Assembly: GCA_028709605.1 (NCBI GenBank)
Contig: JAQVWR010000013.1
Location: 1 to 40,654 of the forward strand
Length of the DNA stretch: 40,654 nucleotides
Source of the DNA: Proteiniphilum sp.
GTDB taxonomy: Bacteria > Bacteroidota > Bacteroidia > Bacteroidales > Dysgonomonadaceae
Reading direction: 5' to 3'
Position 1 is the stretch's first letter. Each line of letters begins with the position of its first letter. A model generated the notes under the pieces. That model was given only the letters and a program-made list of their open reading frames with translations. It ran no database searches and was not told the origin of the DNA. This document shows positions 18,362-26,706 of this stretch, piece by piece. A program made the translations under genes and the position numbers.

Positions 18362-19066
18362 TTACAGCTTGCCGCCGCCGCGTGCGCTCACATGCTCAAA
18401 CACCGGCTTGATGTTGAAATAGACCCGCTCCACACCGAAGCGGTTTTGTCCCAGTGAGAGGAAATTGACCTTGTTTCCTTTGAGAATCTTGTCTTCACCG
18501 CCGAAAGAGAACCCCAGAAAGGGGAGGATGTCATATTCATGGGCCACCTTGATCACATAAAAGGGAGTCTTCTCCGACATGCCGTCACCCGTGCCGATGA
18601 TGGCATCCTGCACAATGCGTCTTTTGCGGGCTACTCTCTTGTAAGCTTCGCTGTCGTTTTGCTGGGCATAGACCAGCAGCCGGGCGTTGAGCGCCCGCAG
18701 GTTGAACGGATCCTCCTTCAACAGGGCTTCGCTGTATTGGAGAATAGCGGCATAATCGTCAGTCGAAAACGATTGACTGTCCAGTACATCCGCTAGCCGT
18801 TTGTTGTAGCTTGAGGTATCGGTAGGCAGGTAGTCCGGCTGATAGACATACCCGAAGTAGAGGTGTCTTCCCTCCTCCGGAGTCATTGTGGCTGCGCCAT
18901 TCAGATATTTTTCCAGTAGTTTCGGATAGTAGTAGGAGGAAGTGGGTTCCTTCACATTCCTCTCGATCTGTCGGTAATCGGGAGCCTTAAAAAAATCCTC
19001 ATCCTGTGTATATCCCGGAAGGATGGTCAGGGCGAACAGAGCGATCAGTAGGGTAATTTTTTGCAT
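18362..19066 (-). CDS. DUF4919-type exported protein
   Basis: A 234-residue protein with a signal peptide (about 1-20, ending GYTQ). The conserved middle (SSYYYPKLLEKYLNG, EEGRHLYFGYVYQPDY) is what I know from DUF4919 proteins of Bacteroidota. The central helices (about 85-150) read like tetratricopeptide-type repeats (YAAILQYSEALLKEDPFNLRALNARLL). The last 90 residues (GDGMSEKTPFYVIKVAHEYDIL) are well conserved in shape. The function is not known. It has its own promoter (19092-19123) and lies downstream of fabD on the same strand. The start is supported by the signal peptide and the -7 element 26 bases upstream. Confidence 0.8.
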   Translation of the reverse strand: MQKITLLIALFALTILPGYTQDEDFFKAPDYRQIERNVKEPTSSYYYPKLLEKYLNGAATMTPEEGRHLYFGYVYQPDYLPTDTSSYNKRLADVLDSQSFSTDDYAAILQYSEALLKEDPFNLRALNARLLVYAQQNDSEAYKRVARKRRIVQDAIIGTGDGMSEKTPFYVIKVAHEYDILPFLGFSFGGEDKILKGNKVNFLSLGQNRFGVERVYFNIKPVFEHVSARGGGKL

Positions 19067-19091
19067 ATCCGTGTGTATTAATTGTGATGGG

Positions 19092-19122
19092 CAAATGTAT
19101 CGTCATATTTTGATCCCGCCAA
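19092..19122 (-). promoter_or_regulatory. Promoter of the DUF4919 gene
   Basis: On the minus strand, TACATTTG (19099 to 19092) matches the -7 consensus, and TTG (19122 to 19120) lies 20 bases upstream as a partial -33 box. It sits in the 106-base fabD-DUF4919 gap. Confidence 0.6.
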
Positions 19123-19172
19123 GAATTGAAAACTAAGAAACCTTAATTTCCGATCCGTTGAGGGGGAACCGG

Positions 19173-20054
19173 TTACTGTTTCCCCGATACGGTTACCTCT
19201 TTGCTGATCTTCGAGATCAGCCCTTGTAACACGCTTCCCGGACCTAGCTCCACAAACTCCCCGGCACCGTCGGCGATCATCTGGCGTACCGACTGTGTCC
19301 ACTTCACCGGTGATGTGAGTTGAGCGATCAGGTTCTCTTTGATCACCCGCGGATGGGTCTCCCCCCGTGTGGATACATTTTGGTAGACGGGGCAGACGGG
19401 AGTCGAGATCTTCGTGCCCTCGATCGCTTCCATCAGCTCCAGCCTGGCAGGCTCCATCAGCGGTGAGTGAAAAGCACCGCCTACTTTTAGTATCAGGGCA
19501 CGCTTGGCACCCGCTTCTTTCATCTTTTCGCACGCCTGTTCCACTCCGTTCAGGCTGCCGGAGATCACGATCTGTCCCGGACAGTTATAATTGGCAGGTA
19601 CCACCACCTCGTCGATGGAAGCGCAGATCTCCTCTACCTTCTCATCCGGCAGCGCCAGCACGGCAGCCATGGTCGATGGCTTCACCTCACAGGCTTTCTG
19701 CATGGCGAGTGCCCGCTTGTAGACCAGCCTAAGGCCGTCTTCAAAGGTAAGGGCACCGGCAGCCACCAGTGCGGAGAACTCACCCAGTGAGTGTCCGGCG
19801 GTCATGTCGGGACGAAATGTTTCTCCCAGCGTTTTGGCCAGGATCACCGAATGGAGGAAGATGGCTGGCTGCGTCACCTTTGTCTGTCGCAGATCCTCGT
19901 CGGTGCCTTCGAACATCAGGTCGGTGATGCGGAATCCCAGGATCTCGTTTGCTTTTTCAAACAACTCTTTTGCAAGAGGAGAGGTCTCGTACAACTCTTT
20001 GCCCATGCCCACAAACTGGGCTCCCTGACCGGGAAAAACATATGCTTTCTTCAT
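19173..20054 (-). CDS. fabD: Malonyl-CoA:ACP transacylase
   Basis: FabD moves malonyl groups from CoA to acyl carrier protein, supplying the extender unit for type II fatty acid synthesis in the cytoplasm. The 293 residues show the N-terminal PGQGAQFVGMG, the nucleophile elbow TAGHSLGE with S89, and the active-site histidine H196 in GGAFHSPLM. The length is typical. It stands apart from other fab genes here; upstream lies the acyl-CoA synthetase, separated by 132 bases that hold a heptamer repeat array. No exact -7 element was found in that gap, so it may be read through from upstream or use a weaker promoter. Confidence 0.96.
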   Translation of the reverse strand: MKKAYVFPGQGAQFVGMGKELYETSPLAKELFEKANEILGFRITDLMFEGTDEDLRQTKVTQPAIFLHSVILAKTLGETFRPDMTAGHSLGEFSALVAAGALTFEDGLRLVYKRALAMQKACEVKPSTMAAVLALPDEKVEEICASIDEVVVPANYNCPGQIVISGSLNGVEQACEKMKEAGAKRALILKVGGAFHSPLMEPARLELMEAIEGTKISTPVCPVYQNVSTRGETHPRVIKENLIAQLTSPVKWTQSVRQMIADGAGEFVELGPGSVLQGLISKISKEVTVSGKQ

Positions 20055-20135
20055 ACTTTTGAATATTCTATATTGGTTGATTAAAATTTGAACATTGAAA
20101 TAACAAGTAAATCCTCCAACGGTTCATTGTGATTA

Positions 20136-20184
20136 GCTGTCAGCGGTCTGCTGATTGCTGACAACTGACAACTGACTGCCAACA
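20136..20184 (+). repeat. Heptamer tandem array between the acyl-CoA synthetase gene and fabD
   Basis: Seven contiguous, in-phase 7-mers run from GCTGTCA (20136) through GCGGTCT, GCTGATT, GCTGACA, ACTGACA and ACTGACT to GCCAACA (20178-20184). The consensus is about RCTGACA. The array ends two bases from the stop codon of the synthetase gene (minus strand). Confidence 0.75.
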
Positions 20185-20186
20185 GC

Positions 20187-21842
20187 TTATTTGCTTTTCT
20201 CACGAATCTCCACGCGCCGGATCTTTCCGCTGATGGTCTTCGGCAGCTCGCTCACGAACTCAATGATGCGGGGATATTTGTAAGGAGCCGTCACCTGTTT
20301 CACATGCTCCTGGATCTCATGTGCCAGCTCTTCGCCGGCTTTCTCCCGGTACTCTGTCCCCAGCACAATGGTCGCCTTGATCACCTGTCCGCGTATTTCA
20401 TCGGGCACACCGGTAATGGCACACTCCACCACGGCAGGGTGGGTCATCACGGCGCTCTCCACCTCGAAGGGGCCGATGCGGTAGCCGGAGCTCTTGATCA
20501 CATCGTCGGTACGTCCCACAAACCAGTAATAGCCGTCTTCATCGCGCCATGCCATATCGCCGGTATGGTAGAGGTTGTCGGCATAGACCTTTTCCGTCAG
20601 TGCCTTGTCGCGGTAATAACCCATGAACAGGCCAAGAGGACGCTTTTTGTCGGTGTGGAAAACGATCTCACCCTGTTCCCCGTCTTCGGCCGAACGGCCG
20701 TCGCTGGTGATCAGGTCCATCTTATAGAGGGGGTTGGGCATACCCATCGATCCCGGCTTGGGCTTCAGCCAGGGGAAGGTGATGATGGTCGGTGCCGTTT
20801 CGGTCTGACCGAACGCCTCCATCATTTTGATGCCGGTTTGCCGGTAGAACCGCTCATAGACCGACGGGTTGAGGGGTTCGCCGGCGGTGGTGCAATACTC
20901 CAGGGAGGAGAGGTCGTATTTCGACAGATCTTCCCGGATCAGAAAGCGGAAGATGGTAGGGGGGGCACAGAAGGAGGTCACCCGGTAGGTGGAGATCATA
21001 CGGAGCAGATCCTTCGGTTGGAAGCGCCCTTCAAAATCGTAGACGAAGACGGCTGCCCCAATGATCCACTGGCCGTAGAGCTTGCCCCATACCGCTTTGG
21101 CCCATCCGGTTTCGGCTACGGTGAGGTGGAGGCTCTTCTCATGCAGGTGATGCCAGTATTTGGCCGTGGTGATGTGCGCGAGCGGGTAGGTGAAGTCGTG
21201 AAGTACCATTTTGGGTTGCCCCGTGGTGCCGGAGGTGAAGTAGAGGAGCATGATGTCCTCGTTACGGTTCACATGTTTCGGCCTGATAAAGGGTGCCGCC
21301 TCATTCACCCCGCGGTGAAAATCGATCCACCCTTCGGGGATATTGTCTCCTACCAGGATGCGGTGCCGTATCGAGGGAGATTGTTTCATGGCCTGGTTCA
21401 CATGGCCGATCAGGGTTTCGTCCTCCGTGGCGATGATCGCCTTGATGTCGGCCGCATTGTTGCGGTAGACGATATCCTTGTCGGTAAGCAGGTGGGTAGC
21501 CGGAATGGCTACAGCCCCGAGCTTATGCAGTGCCAGGATGGTCTGCCAGAACTCGATATTTCGTTTGAGAATCAGCATTACCATATTCCCCTTGCCGATG
21601 CCCAGCGACTGGAGCCAGGAGGCTGTCCGGTCGGAAAGATCTTTCAGTTCCCCGAAGGTGAGATCGCGGTGTGCACCCTTGTCGTTGGTCCAGCAGAGTG
21701 CCCGCTTATCGGGATGGGTCCTGGCCCATTCATCTGCTACGTCGTAGGCGAAGTTGAATTGCCGGGGTACAATGATTTCATAGTTCTCCGTAAAATCTTG
21801 ATGAGATTTGAATGTTGTTTGCTTTACAAATTTTTCTATCAT
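20187..21842 (-). CDS. AMP-forming acyl-CoA synthetase
   Basis: A 551-residue member of the acyl-adenylate family that activates a carboxylic acid with ATP and transfers it to CoA. The ATP-binding motif YFTSGTTGQPK is at residues 201-211, followed by GQTETAPT, the hinge region YHTGDMAWRDEDGYYWFVGR, and the C-terminal catalytic lysine K540 in PKTISGKIRR, a known acetylation site in this family. Overall it resembles medium-chain or acetyl-CoA synthetase-like enzymes; the acid is not defined by sequence. It lies 30 bases after the XRE-cupin regulator on the same strand. That pairing recurs in Bacteroidales and suggests the regulator controls it or senses its product. Confidence 0.9.
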   Translation of the reverse strand: MIEKFVKQTTFKSHQDFTENYEIIVPRQFNFAYDVADEWARTHPDKRALCWTNDKGAHRDLTFGELKDLSDRTASWLQSLGIGKGNMVMLILKRNIEFWQTILALHKLGAVAIPATHLLTDKDIVYRNNAADIKAIIATEDETLIGHVNQAMKQSPSIRHRILVGDNIPEGWIDFHRGVNEAAPFIRPKHVNRNEDIMLLYFTSGTTGQPKMVLHDFTYPLAHITTAKYWHHLHEKSLHLTVAETGWAKAVWGKLYGQWIIGAAVFVYDFEGRFQPKDLLRMISTYRVTSFCAPPTIFRFLIREDLSKYDLSSLEYCTTAGEPLNPSVYERFYRQTGIKMMEAFGQTETAPTIITFPWLKPKPGSMGMPNPLYKMDLITSDGRSAEDGEQGEIVFHTDKKRPLGLFMGYYRDKALTEKVYADNLYHTGDMAWRDEDGYYWFVGRTDDVIKSSGYRIGPFEVESAVMTHPAVVECAITGVPDEIRGQVIKATIVLGTEYREKAGEELAHEIQEHVKQVTAPYKYPRIIEFVSELPKTISGKIRRVEIREKSK

Positions 21843-21872
21843 GATAACCTATAGTCAATGATTTGCTTTTGT

Positions 21873-22433
21873 TCAGGGATAGAGGATCACGGCGAGGAAT
21901 TTCACCGGCTTGTCGTTTCGTGCCTTCATCCCGTGTGGCAGGGAGGAATCGAAGTAGATGCTGTCTCCCTCATTGAGGATCAGCTCCTTGCCGTTGATGT
22001 CGATGGCCATGCTTCCCTCGAGGATCATATTGAATTCCTGGCCTGCATGGATGCTTTGGTTGAATTCTGTGTGTATTGGTTTGGGTTCAACGGTCACCAC
22101 GAACACTTCCGCCACATTGTTGGTAAAGCCTGCCGTGAGTGACTGGTACTTGTACGCAGAGACACGTTCCACACTCATCCCCTTGTCTTTGCGGGTGATG
22201 AAGTAGGAGTTCATTTTTGGTTCCGTGCCGAACATCAGGGTGGCCAGATCTACGTTGAATTCCCTTTCGATGCGTTGCAGAAAGGAGAGCGAGATATCTT
22301 TTTTGCCTGTTTCATACTGTAGATATTCATCAGTGTTTGTTTCCAGCTTATGAGCCATTTCCGAGGGGGAGAGGTCGAGTGCTTCCCTCAGCCCTTTGAT
22401 CCGTTCTCCTATTTGTATTAAGTCTGTTGCCAT
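21873..22433 (-). CDS. XRE-family regulator with C-terminal cupin domain
   Basis: A 186-residue transcription factor. Residues about 7-64 form an XRE helix-turn-helix (RIKGLREALDLSPSEMAHKL, then YETGKKDISLSFLQRIE), and about 105-185 form a cupin barrel (GQEFNMILEGSMAIDINGKE, LNEGDSIYFDSSLPHGM), a fold that binds small ligands or metals. It is cotranscribed with the AMP-forming synthetase (30-base gap), so I infer control by a carboxylic acid or acyl-CoA ligand. The upstream region has only a near-match to the -7 consensus (TTCTTTTG on the minus strand). Confidence 0.9.
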   Translation of the reverse strand: MATDLIQIGERIKGLREALDLSPSEMAHKLETNTDEYLQYETGKKDISLSFLQRIEREFNVDLATLMFGTEPKMNSYFITRKDKGMSVERVSAYKYQSLTAGFTNNVAEVFVVTVEPKPIHTEFNQSIHAGQEFNMILEGSMAIDINGKELILNEGDSIYFDSSLPHGMKARNDKPVKFLAVILYP

Positions 22434-22485
22434 GATGGGTTGTATTTGAGTGATTTTGAATTGATTACCTGCACAAAAGAATGAT

Positions 22486-23280
22486 TTATACGAACATAAA
22501 AAGGCTCAGTGCCATGATGGCCATTCCTGTGATCAGTCCGATAATGGAGAGATGGTGTTTGCCGTACTTCTCCGCACTGGGTAACAGCTCATCGAGCGAG
22601 ATATAGATCATGATACCCGCTACGGCGGCCAGTATGAAGGCATTGAGTGTTGGGCTCCAGAAGGGCAGGAGGAACCAGAAGGCGATCAGCGCACCCAGCG
22701 GCTCTGCCAGGCCAGATGCAAAGGAGAGCCAGAAGGCTTTCTTCCTGTTGCCCGTAGCATGATAGACGGGCACCGCCACGGCGATTCCTTCGGGGATATT
22801 GTGAATGGCGATGGCTACCGTGATGGGGATGGCTACCTTGAGGGTGGTCAGTGCCGACATAAAGGTGGCGATTCCTTCCGGAAAGTTATGGATGGCGATG
22901 GTGATGGCGGTGATGATGCCGGTTTGTTTCAGGCGGCTGTTGGTTTTCATCTCCTCCACGCCGTGCATCTCGTGTGGGTTCCTCGATTCCGGCACCAGAA
23001 AGTCAATGAGGGCGATCAGGGCGATACCTCCGAAAAAGCCGAGCATCAGGTACAACATTCCGGTTTTTTCGCCAAATTTGGCCGTCAGTAATGCTACGGA
23101 CTGCGGCATCATCTCCATAAAGGAGACGTAGATCATTACACCGGCAGAGAGGCCGAGGGACAGACTCAGAAAATTGGTGTTGGTGCGTTTGGCCAGGAAA
23201 GCGATCAGGCTTCCGATGCCGGTGGAGAGTCCCGCAAACAGCGTCAGCAGAAAAGCAAAAAGAATAGCGTGAGGGCCCAT
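22486..23280 (-). CDS. zupT: ZIP family divalent metal transporter
   Basis: A 264-residue inner-membrane protein with about eight hydrophobic segments, of the ZIP family that imports zinc and other divalent cations. The metal-binding motifs are visible in two helices: HNFPEGIATF near the middle and HNIPEGIAVAVP about 30 residues later. Earlier segments (ATGIGS-like GLSTGIGSLIAFL) and the length match the ZupT subgroup. Its ATG shares one base with the stop of the upstream inositol-monophosphatase-family gene (TAATG at 23282-23278), so the two are very likely translated in a coupled way. Confidence 0.92.
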   Translation of the reverse strand: MGPHAILFAFLLTLFAGLSTGIGSLIAFLAKRTNTNFLSLSLGLSAGVMIYVSFMEMMPQSVALLTAKFGEKTGMLYLMLGFFGGIALIALIDFLVPESRNPHEMHGVEEMKTNSRLKQTGIITAITIAIHNFPEGIATFMSALTTLKVAIPITVAIAIHNIPEGIAVAVPVYHATGNRKKAFWLSFASGLAEPLGALIAFWFLLPFWSPTLNAFILAAVAGIMIYISLDELLPSAEKYGKHHLSIIGLITGMAIMALSLFMFV

Positions 23281-24068
23281 TAGTCAACAGTGATGATGGT
23301 TTGCATGATTGCCTGATGGAGAGGCCCGTTGGAAGCCACCATCTCTTTTCCGAAAAGATAATCCTGCCCGCCGCTGAAGTCGCTGCACCGGCCGCCGGCA
23401 CACTGCAAGATGAATGAGGCTGCGGCTACATCCCAGGGCGACAGGCCTGAATGGAAGTAGCCGTCGCTGATGCCTGCCGCTACATAACAGATCTCCAGTG
23501 CAGCCGAGCCCTTGATGCGGAAGCTGCAGTCGCGGAATTGTTTCATCGCATTGCCCAGGATTGCTTCACCTTTGCTGTCAAGACGGTAAGGAATGCCAAA
23601 ACCGATGTACGCATTCCTGAGGGTTGCCTGTGTGCTTACCTGCAGTCGATTCCCGTTCAGTAGAGCATCTCCTTCTTTCGTGGCGACAAACATCTGTTTT
23701 GCCACCGGGTCGAACACCACCCCCAGCACGATCCTCTTTTCTTGCATCAGGGCGATGCTGACGGAATAGGGTCTGTCTCCGTGCACATAGTTGGTGGTGC
23801 CGTCGAGGGGATCGATGATCCAGGTATATTCGCGCGGTTCAAACGCCACGGTCTCCTCCTCTGTCAGAAAGCCCGCCTGCGGAAGGATCTGCCTGAGTCC
23901 TTCCACCAGCCTCTTCTCTGCTTCCTTATCGATATAGGTGACATAATTGCGTGTGCCTTTGAGCTCGATCTCCTGTCTCTTCAGAGAGTGTTGCTCACCG
24001 GTCAGATAATCACCCGTTGCGCGTGCAAGCGTCATCACTTCTTCAGCTGTTTTCTTCCAATTCTTCAT
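23280..24068 (-). CDS. Inositol monophosphatase family phosphatase
   Basis: A 262-residue Mg-dependent phosphatase of the SuhB/inositol monophosphatase family. The metal-binding motifs are present: GFLTEEE at 66-72, IIDPLDGTTNYVHG at 84-97, and PWDVAAA with D213. Substrates in this family include myo-inositol phosphate, other sugar phosphates and PAP (CysQ type), so the substrate is open. The frame continues upstream to 24149 into the S9 peptidase gene, but the ATG at 24068 gives the normal length and a 43-base gap to that gene. It is coupled by a one-base overlap to the ZIP transporter, which is a curious pairing of a phosphatase with a metal importer. Confidence 0.9.
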   Translation of the reverse strand: MKNWKKTAEEVMTLARATGDYLTGEQHSLKRQEIELKGTRNYVTYIDKEAEKRLVEGLRQILPQAGFLTEEETVAFEPREYTWIIDPLDGTTNYVHGDRPYSVSIALMQEKRIVLGVVFDPVAKQMFVATKEGDALLNGNRLQVSTQATLRNAYIGFGIPYRLDSKGEAILGNAMKQFRDCSFRIKGSAALEICYVAAGISDGYFHSGLSPWDVAAASFILQCAGGRCSDFSGGQDYLFGKEMVASNGPLHQAIMQTIITVD

Positions 24069-24111
24069 TTCTTTTGTTCTTTCTGATTGATCTTTTGCTT
24101 CCGAATGTATG

Positions 24112-26655
24112 CTATTTGTCCGGGTACAGGGAATTCCACCAGCGGGCATCTCCCTTCAGCCATTTGGTAAACCATGCATAGATGGTGTTGTTCCAGGCGA
24201 TTCGCTTCTGATAATCGTAAATGGCATGGTTCTCACCTGCCACCTGTATAAATTCTACCGGCTTGTTCAGCAGCTTCAGTGCGGTATACATCTGAATGCT
24301 CTCCCCGATGGGTACGTTGGTGTCGGCCGTGCCGTGCAACAACAGCAGAGGGGTGTTGATCCGGTCGGCATGGAACAGCGGGCTCTGCTCCACATATAGT
24401 TGCGGGTTGTTCCAGGGATAGCTGTTCGCACTGGCTCCTGCGCTATAGGAGTAACCCCAGTAGCCTTCTCCCCAGTAGCTGGTGATATTGCTGATGCCGG
24501 CATGCGATACCGAGGCGGTGAAGAGATCGGTTTGGGTGATCAGGTACTGCGTCATAAAACCGCCGTACGATGCTCCGATGTTACCGATTTTTGTGCTGTC
24601 TACGAAGGGGTGCGCTGCCAGAAAAGCTTTCACTCCTTCAATGATCTCTTCCGCTGTCTGCTGGCCCCATGCATTCACATGACGGGCCGAGAAAGCCTGT
24701 CCGTAGCCGGTGGTGCCACTGGGTTGCAGTGTATAGACCACATAATCCTGCGCGGCGTAGACATGCAAGGGGTAGGTGCTTTCAAATACCCGTGTGGTGG
24801 GACTGGTGCCTCCGTAGTAATAGACGATCAGCGGGTATCGCTTGTTAGGATCAAAGAAGGGCGGCAGGTAATAACGCCCTTCGATCACATCCCCGTAGGA
24901 GCTGGTGAAGCTCCAGTCCTTCACCTCTCCCAGTTGCAGCTGATTGAGCCTTTCGGCGTAAGGGTCACTGATCAGGGTCGATTCCAGTGTTTTCAGGTTC
25001 AGCAGATAGCTCCGAGAAGAGTTGGAGCTGCTCACGCCGGTATAGGTGGCCCAATGTGCATGTGTGGCAATGCTGAATGAACGGATCACATCTTCCCTGA
25101 GTGGCAGTTTCTCGAAGGTCGCTTTTTGGGGTGAATAGCGGTAGAGGTTGACCCGGTCGCCTTCCTCCACCCGGTAGTAGATATAGTTATCCAGGCGATT
25201 CCATTCCTGTGCAGTGATTGCCGGATCAAAATTTTTTGTGACCGGGCGAATGTTTTTGCTCTCGATATCCATCAGGAACGACTGGGTGTCGTAGCTGTTG
25301 GCAATCTGTCCCGGCTTGATGTTCAGGCAGATCCCGTTGAAGGCTTCGGGAGCACCATGGATCAGCAGTCGTTTGCCGTCGGGCGAGAATTGTGCCGAGT
25401 AAGCATAGCGTTGATCTTTCCAGAGGGTGTCGGTCTCCATGGTCTCCAGGTTCAGCAGAAAGAGTGTGCTTTTCTGAAAGGGACGTTGTGAGAGGTCTTC
25501 ATCCGAGACTGAGAAGAGCAGGTATTTCATGTCGTCGGTCACATCGTTGAGCGATGCTGTCTGCCTGCCGAAGGTGAGTTGTTGCGTGAGTCCCGTATCG
25601 AAGAAATAGCGGTAGAGGTAGTATCGGTCGCGATAGGAAGACTGGCGGTCATCGATGCCGAGCAGCCGCTTCAATCCGCCGGGATTACTGATGGTGATAG
25701 TCTCTTTGGAGGAGAAGAAGAGGGATTGTTCGTCCGGAGCAATTAGAAAATTCTCTTTGGGCAAATTCTCGGCGATGATCGCAGTCGTCACGGTAAGCGG
25801 GTCGAAGGTATAGAGGGTTCTGCTTTCTTCACTGTCACCGGTATAATAGAGCAGATCCGATTGCGGCATCCAGTTCAGCTGCGGTCTGTTCAATGGCTCA
25901 GAGAAGATGATTCGTTTTTGTCGGGTATCGTAGATCTCGGTATGACTGCGGTTTTCTCCCCCCGGCAATGTTTCGCGGAGCGACAACAACACAAACCTCC
26001 CGCTCGGCGAAATGGAAGAGCTGTTCACCCGCTTTCCTTCGAGAATATCCTTGATGTCGATCCGTCTGCGGTTGAGATGGTTGAAACGATAGACAAGCAG
26101 CGAGTCGGCGGCGTCGGGTTTTACTTCGATCTTTACCATTGCATCGGTTTTGTCATTGGCAGCGGTGAGCAGCTTGATCACTACCCGGCTGTTGTTGGTG
26201 AAACCGTTCAGTACTGCATCCACCGACCCGGCCAGGTGCAGGCTGTCATTTGTAGCGGTCTTGGTTGCCCTTTTCACATTGTCGATCCATAGCTCCAACG
26301 GGTTTGGAGAGGTGACCGTGAGTTTCCCCTTCCCATACCTGTCTGCCGAGACGAAGAAGGAGACCAGGCGGAATACTTTGCCCTGCTGTGGCTTCGGCAT
26401 TCGGAAATAACCGGCCGTATCGGGCAATTCTTTTCCGGTAAACTTTTCCGGTGCGGGAAAAATGATGGAGGCGGAGAGCAGCAGCTCATCCGAGAATGGT
26501 TTGTCACTGAGGTTGACGCTGTCCAACAGGATCGGTGCCTGTACGGCTATCGGACCGAACGTACTGACCTCCCCGGGTGTTATTACCGTTTGTGCCTGCA
26601 GGCTTCCGCTGAGCAGCAGCAGCATCATAAGGTATTTGTCCATTCGTTTGCTCAT
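24112..26655 (-). CDS. S9 family peptidase (prolyl oligopeptidase / DPP-like), exported
   Basis: An 847-residue serine peptidase of the S9 clan with a signal peptide (about 5-21, ending GSLQAQ), so it probably acts in the periplasm. The first 600 residues are beta-rich with propeller-like repeats (SPSGRFVLLSL, SPDGKRLLIHG). The C-terminal alpha/beta-hydrolase domain has the full triad: S696 in GASYGG, D778 in HGTADTNVP and H810 in GENHAIY. It probably trims peptides, perhaps after proline or alanine. It is larger than DPP IV (about 720), with an extra N-terminal domain. It starts at ATG 26655, in the heptamer-containing gap after ispE; M5 is a close alternative. Confidence 0.9.
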   Translation of the reverse strand: MSKRMDKYLMMLLLLSGSLQAQTVITPGEVSTFGPIAVQAPILLDSVNLSDKPFSDELLLSASIIFPAPEKFTGKELPDTAGYFRMPKPQQGKVFRLVSFFVSADRYGKGKLTVTSPNPLELWIDNVKRATKTATNDSLHLAGSVDAVLNGFTNNSRVVIKLLTAANDKTDAMVKIEVKPDAADSLLVYRFNHLNRRRIDIKDILEGKRVNSSSISPSGRFVLLSLRETLPGGENRSHTEIYDTRQKRIIFSEPLNRPQLNWMPQSDLLYYTGDSEESRTLYTFDPLTVTTAIIAENLPKENFLIAPDEQSLFFSSKETITISNPGGLKRLLGIDDRQSSYRDRYYLYRYFFDTGLTQQLTFGRQTASLNDVTDDMKYLLFSVSDEDLSQRPFQKSTLFLLNLETMETDTLWKDQRYAYSAQFSPDGKRLLIHGAPEAFNGICLNIKPGQIANSYDTQSFLMDIESKNIRPVTKNFDPAITAQEWNRLDNYIYYRVEEGDRVNLYRYSPQKATFEKLPLREDVIRSFSIATHAHWATYTGVSSSNSSRSYLLNLKTLESTLISDPYAERLNQLQLGEVKDWSFTSSYGDVIEGRYYLPPFFDPNKRYPLIVYYYGGTSPTTRVFESTYPLHVYAAQDYVVYTLQPSGTTGYGQAFSARHVNAWGQQTAEEIIEGVKAFLAAHPFVDSTKIGNIGASYGGFMTQYLITQTDLFTASVSHAGISNITSYWGEGYWGYSYSAGASANSYPWNNPQLYVEQSPLFHADRINTPLLLLHGTADTNVPIGESIQMYTALKLLNKPVEFIQVAGENHAIYDYQKRIAWNNTIYAWFTKWLKGDARWWNSLYPDK

Positions 26656-26664
26656 ATTTTTTGT

Positions 26665-26706
26665 AATCAGTTTTCAGTTTTCAGTTTTCAGCTTATAGCT
26701 TACAGC
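26665..26706 (-). repeat. Heptamer tandem array across the ispE stop codon
   Basis: Read on the minus strand, six contiguous 7-mers run GCTGTAA, GCTATAA, GCTGAAA, ACTGAAA, ACTGAAA, ACTGATT. The first two lie over the last codons and stop of ispE; the rest fill the gap to the S9 peptidase ATG. Confidence 0.75.

Noticed and set aside
20304-21854. Long plus-strand open frame of 516 codons antisense to the acyl-CoA synthetase gene
   Set aside because: The minus-strand frame carries all adenylation motifs. The plus-strand product is His/Gly/Val-rich without recognisable domains, typical of an antisense shadow in GC-balanced coding DNA.
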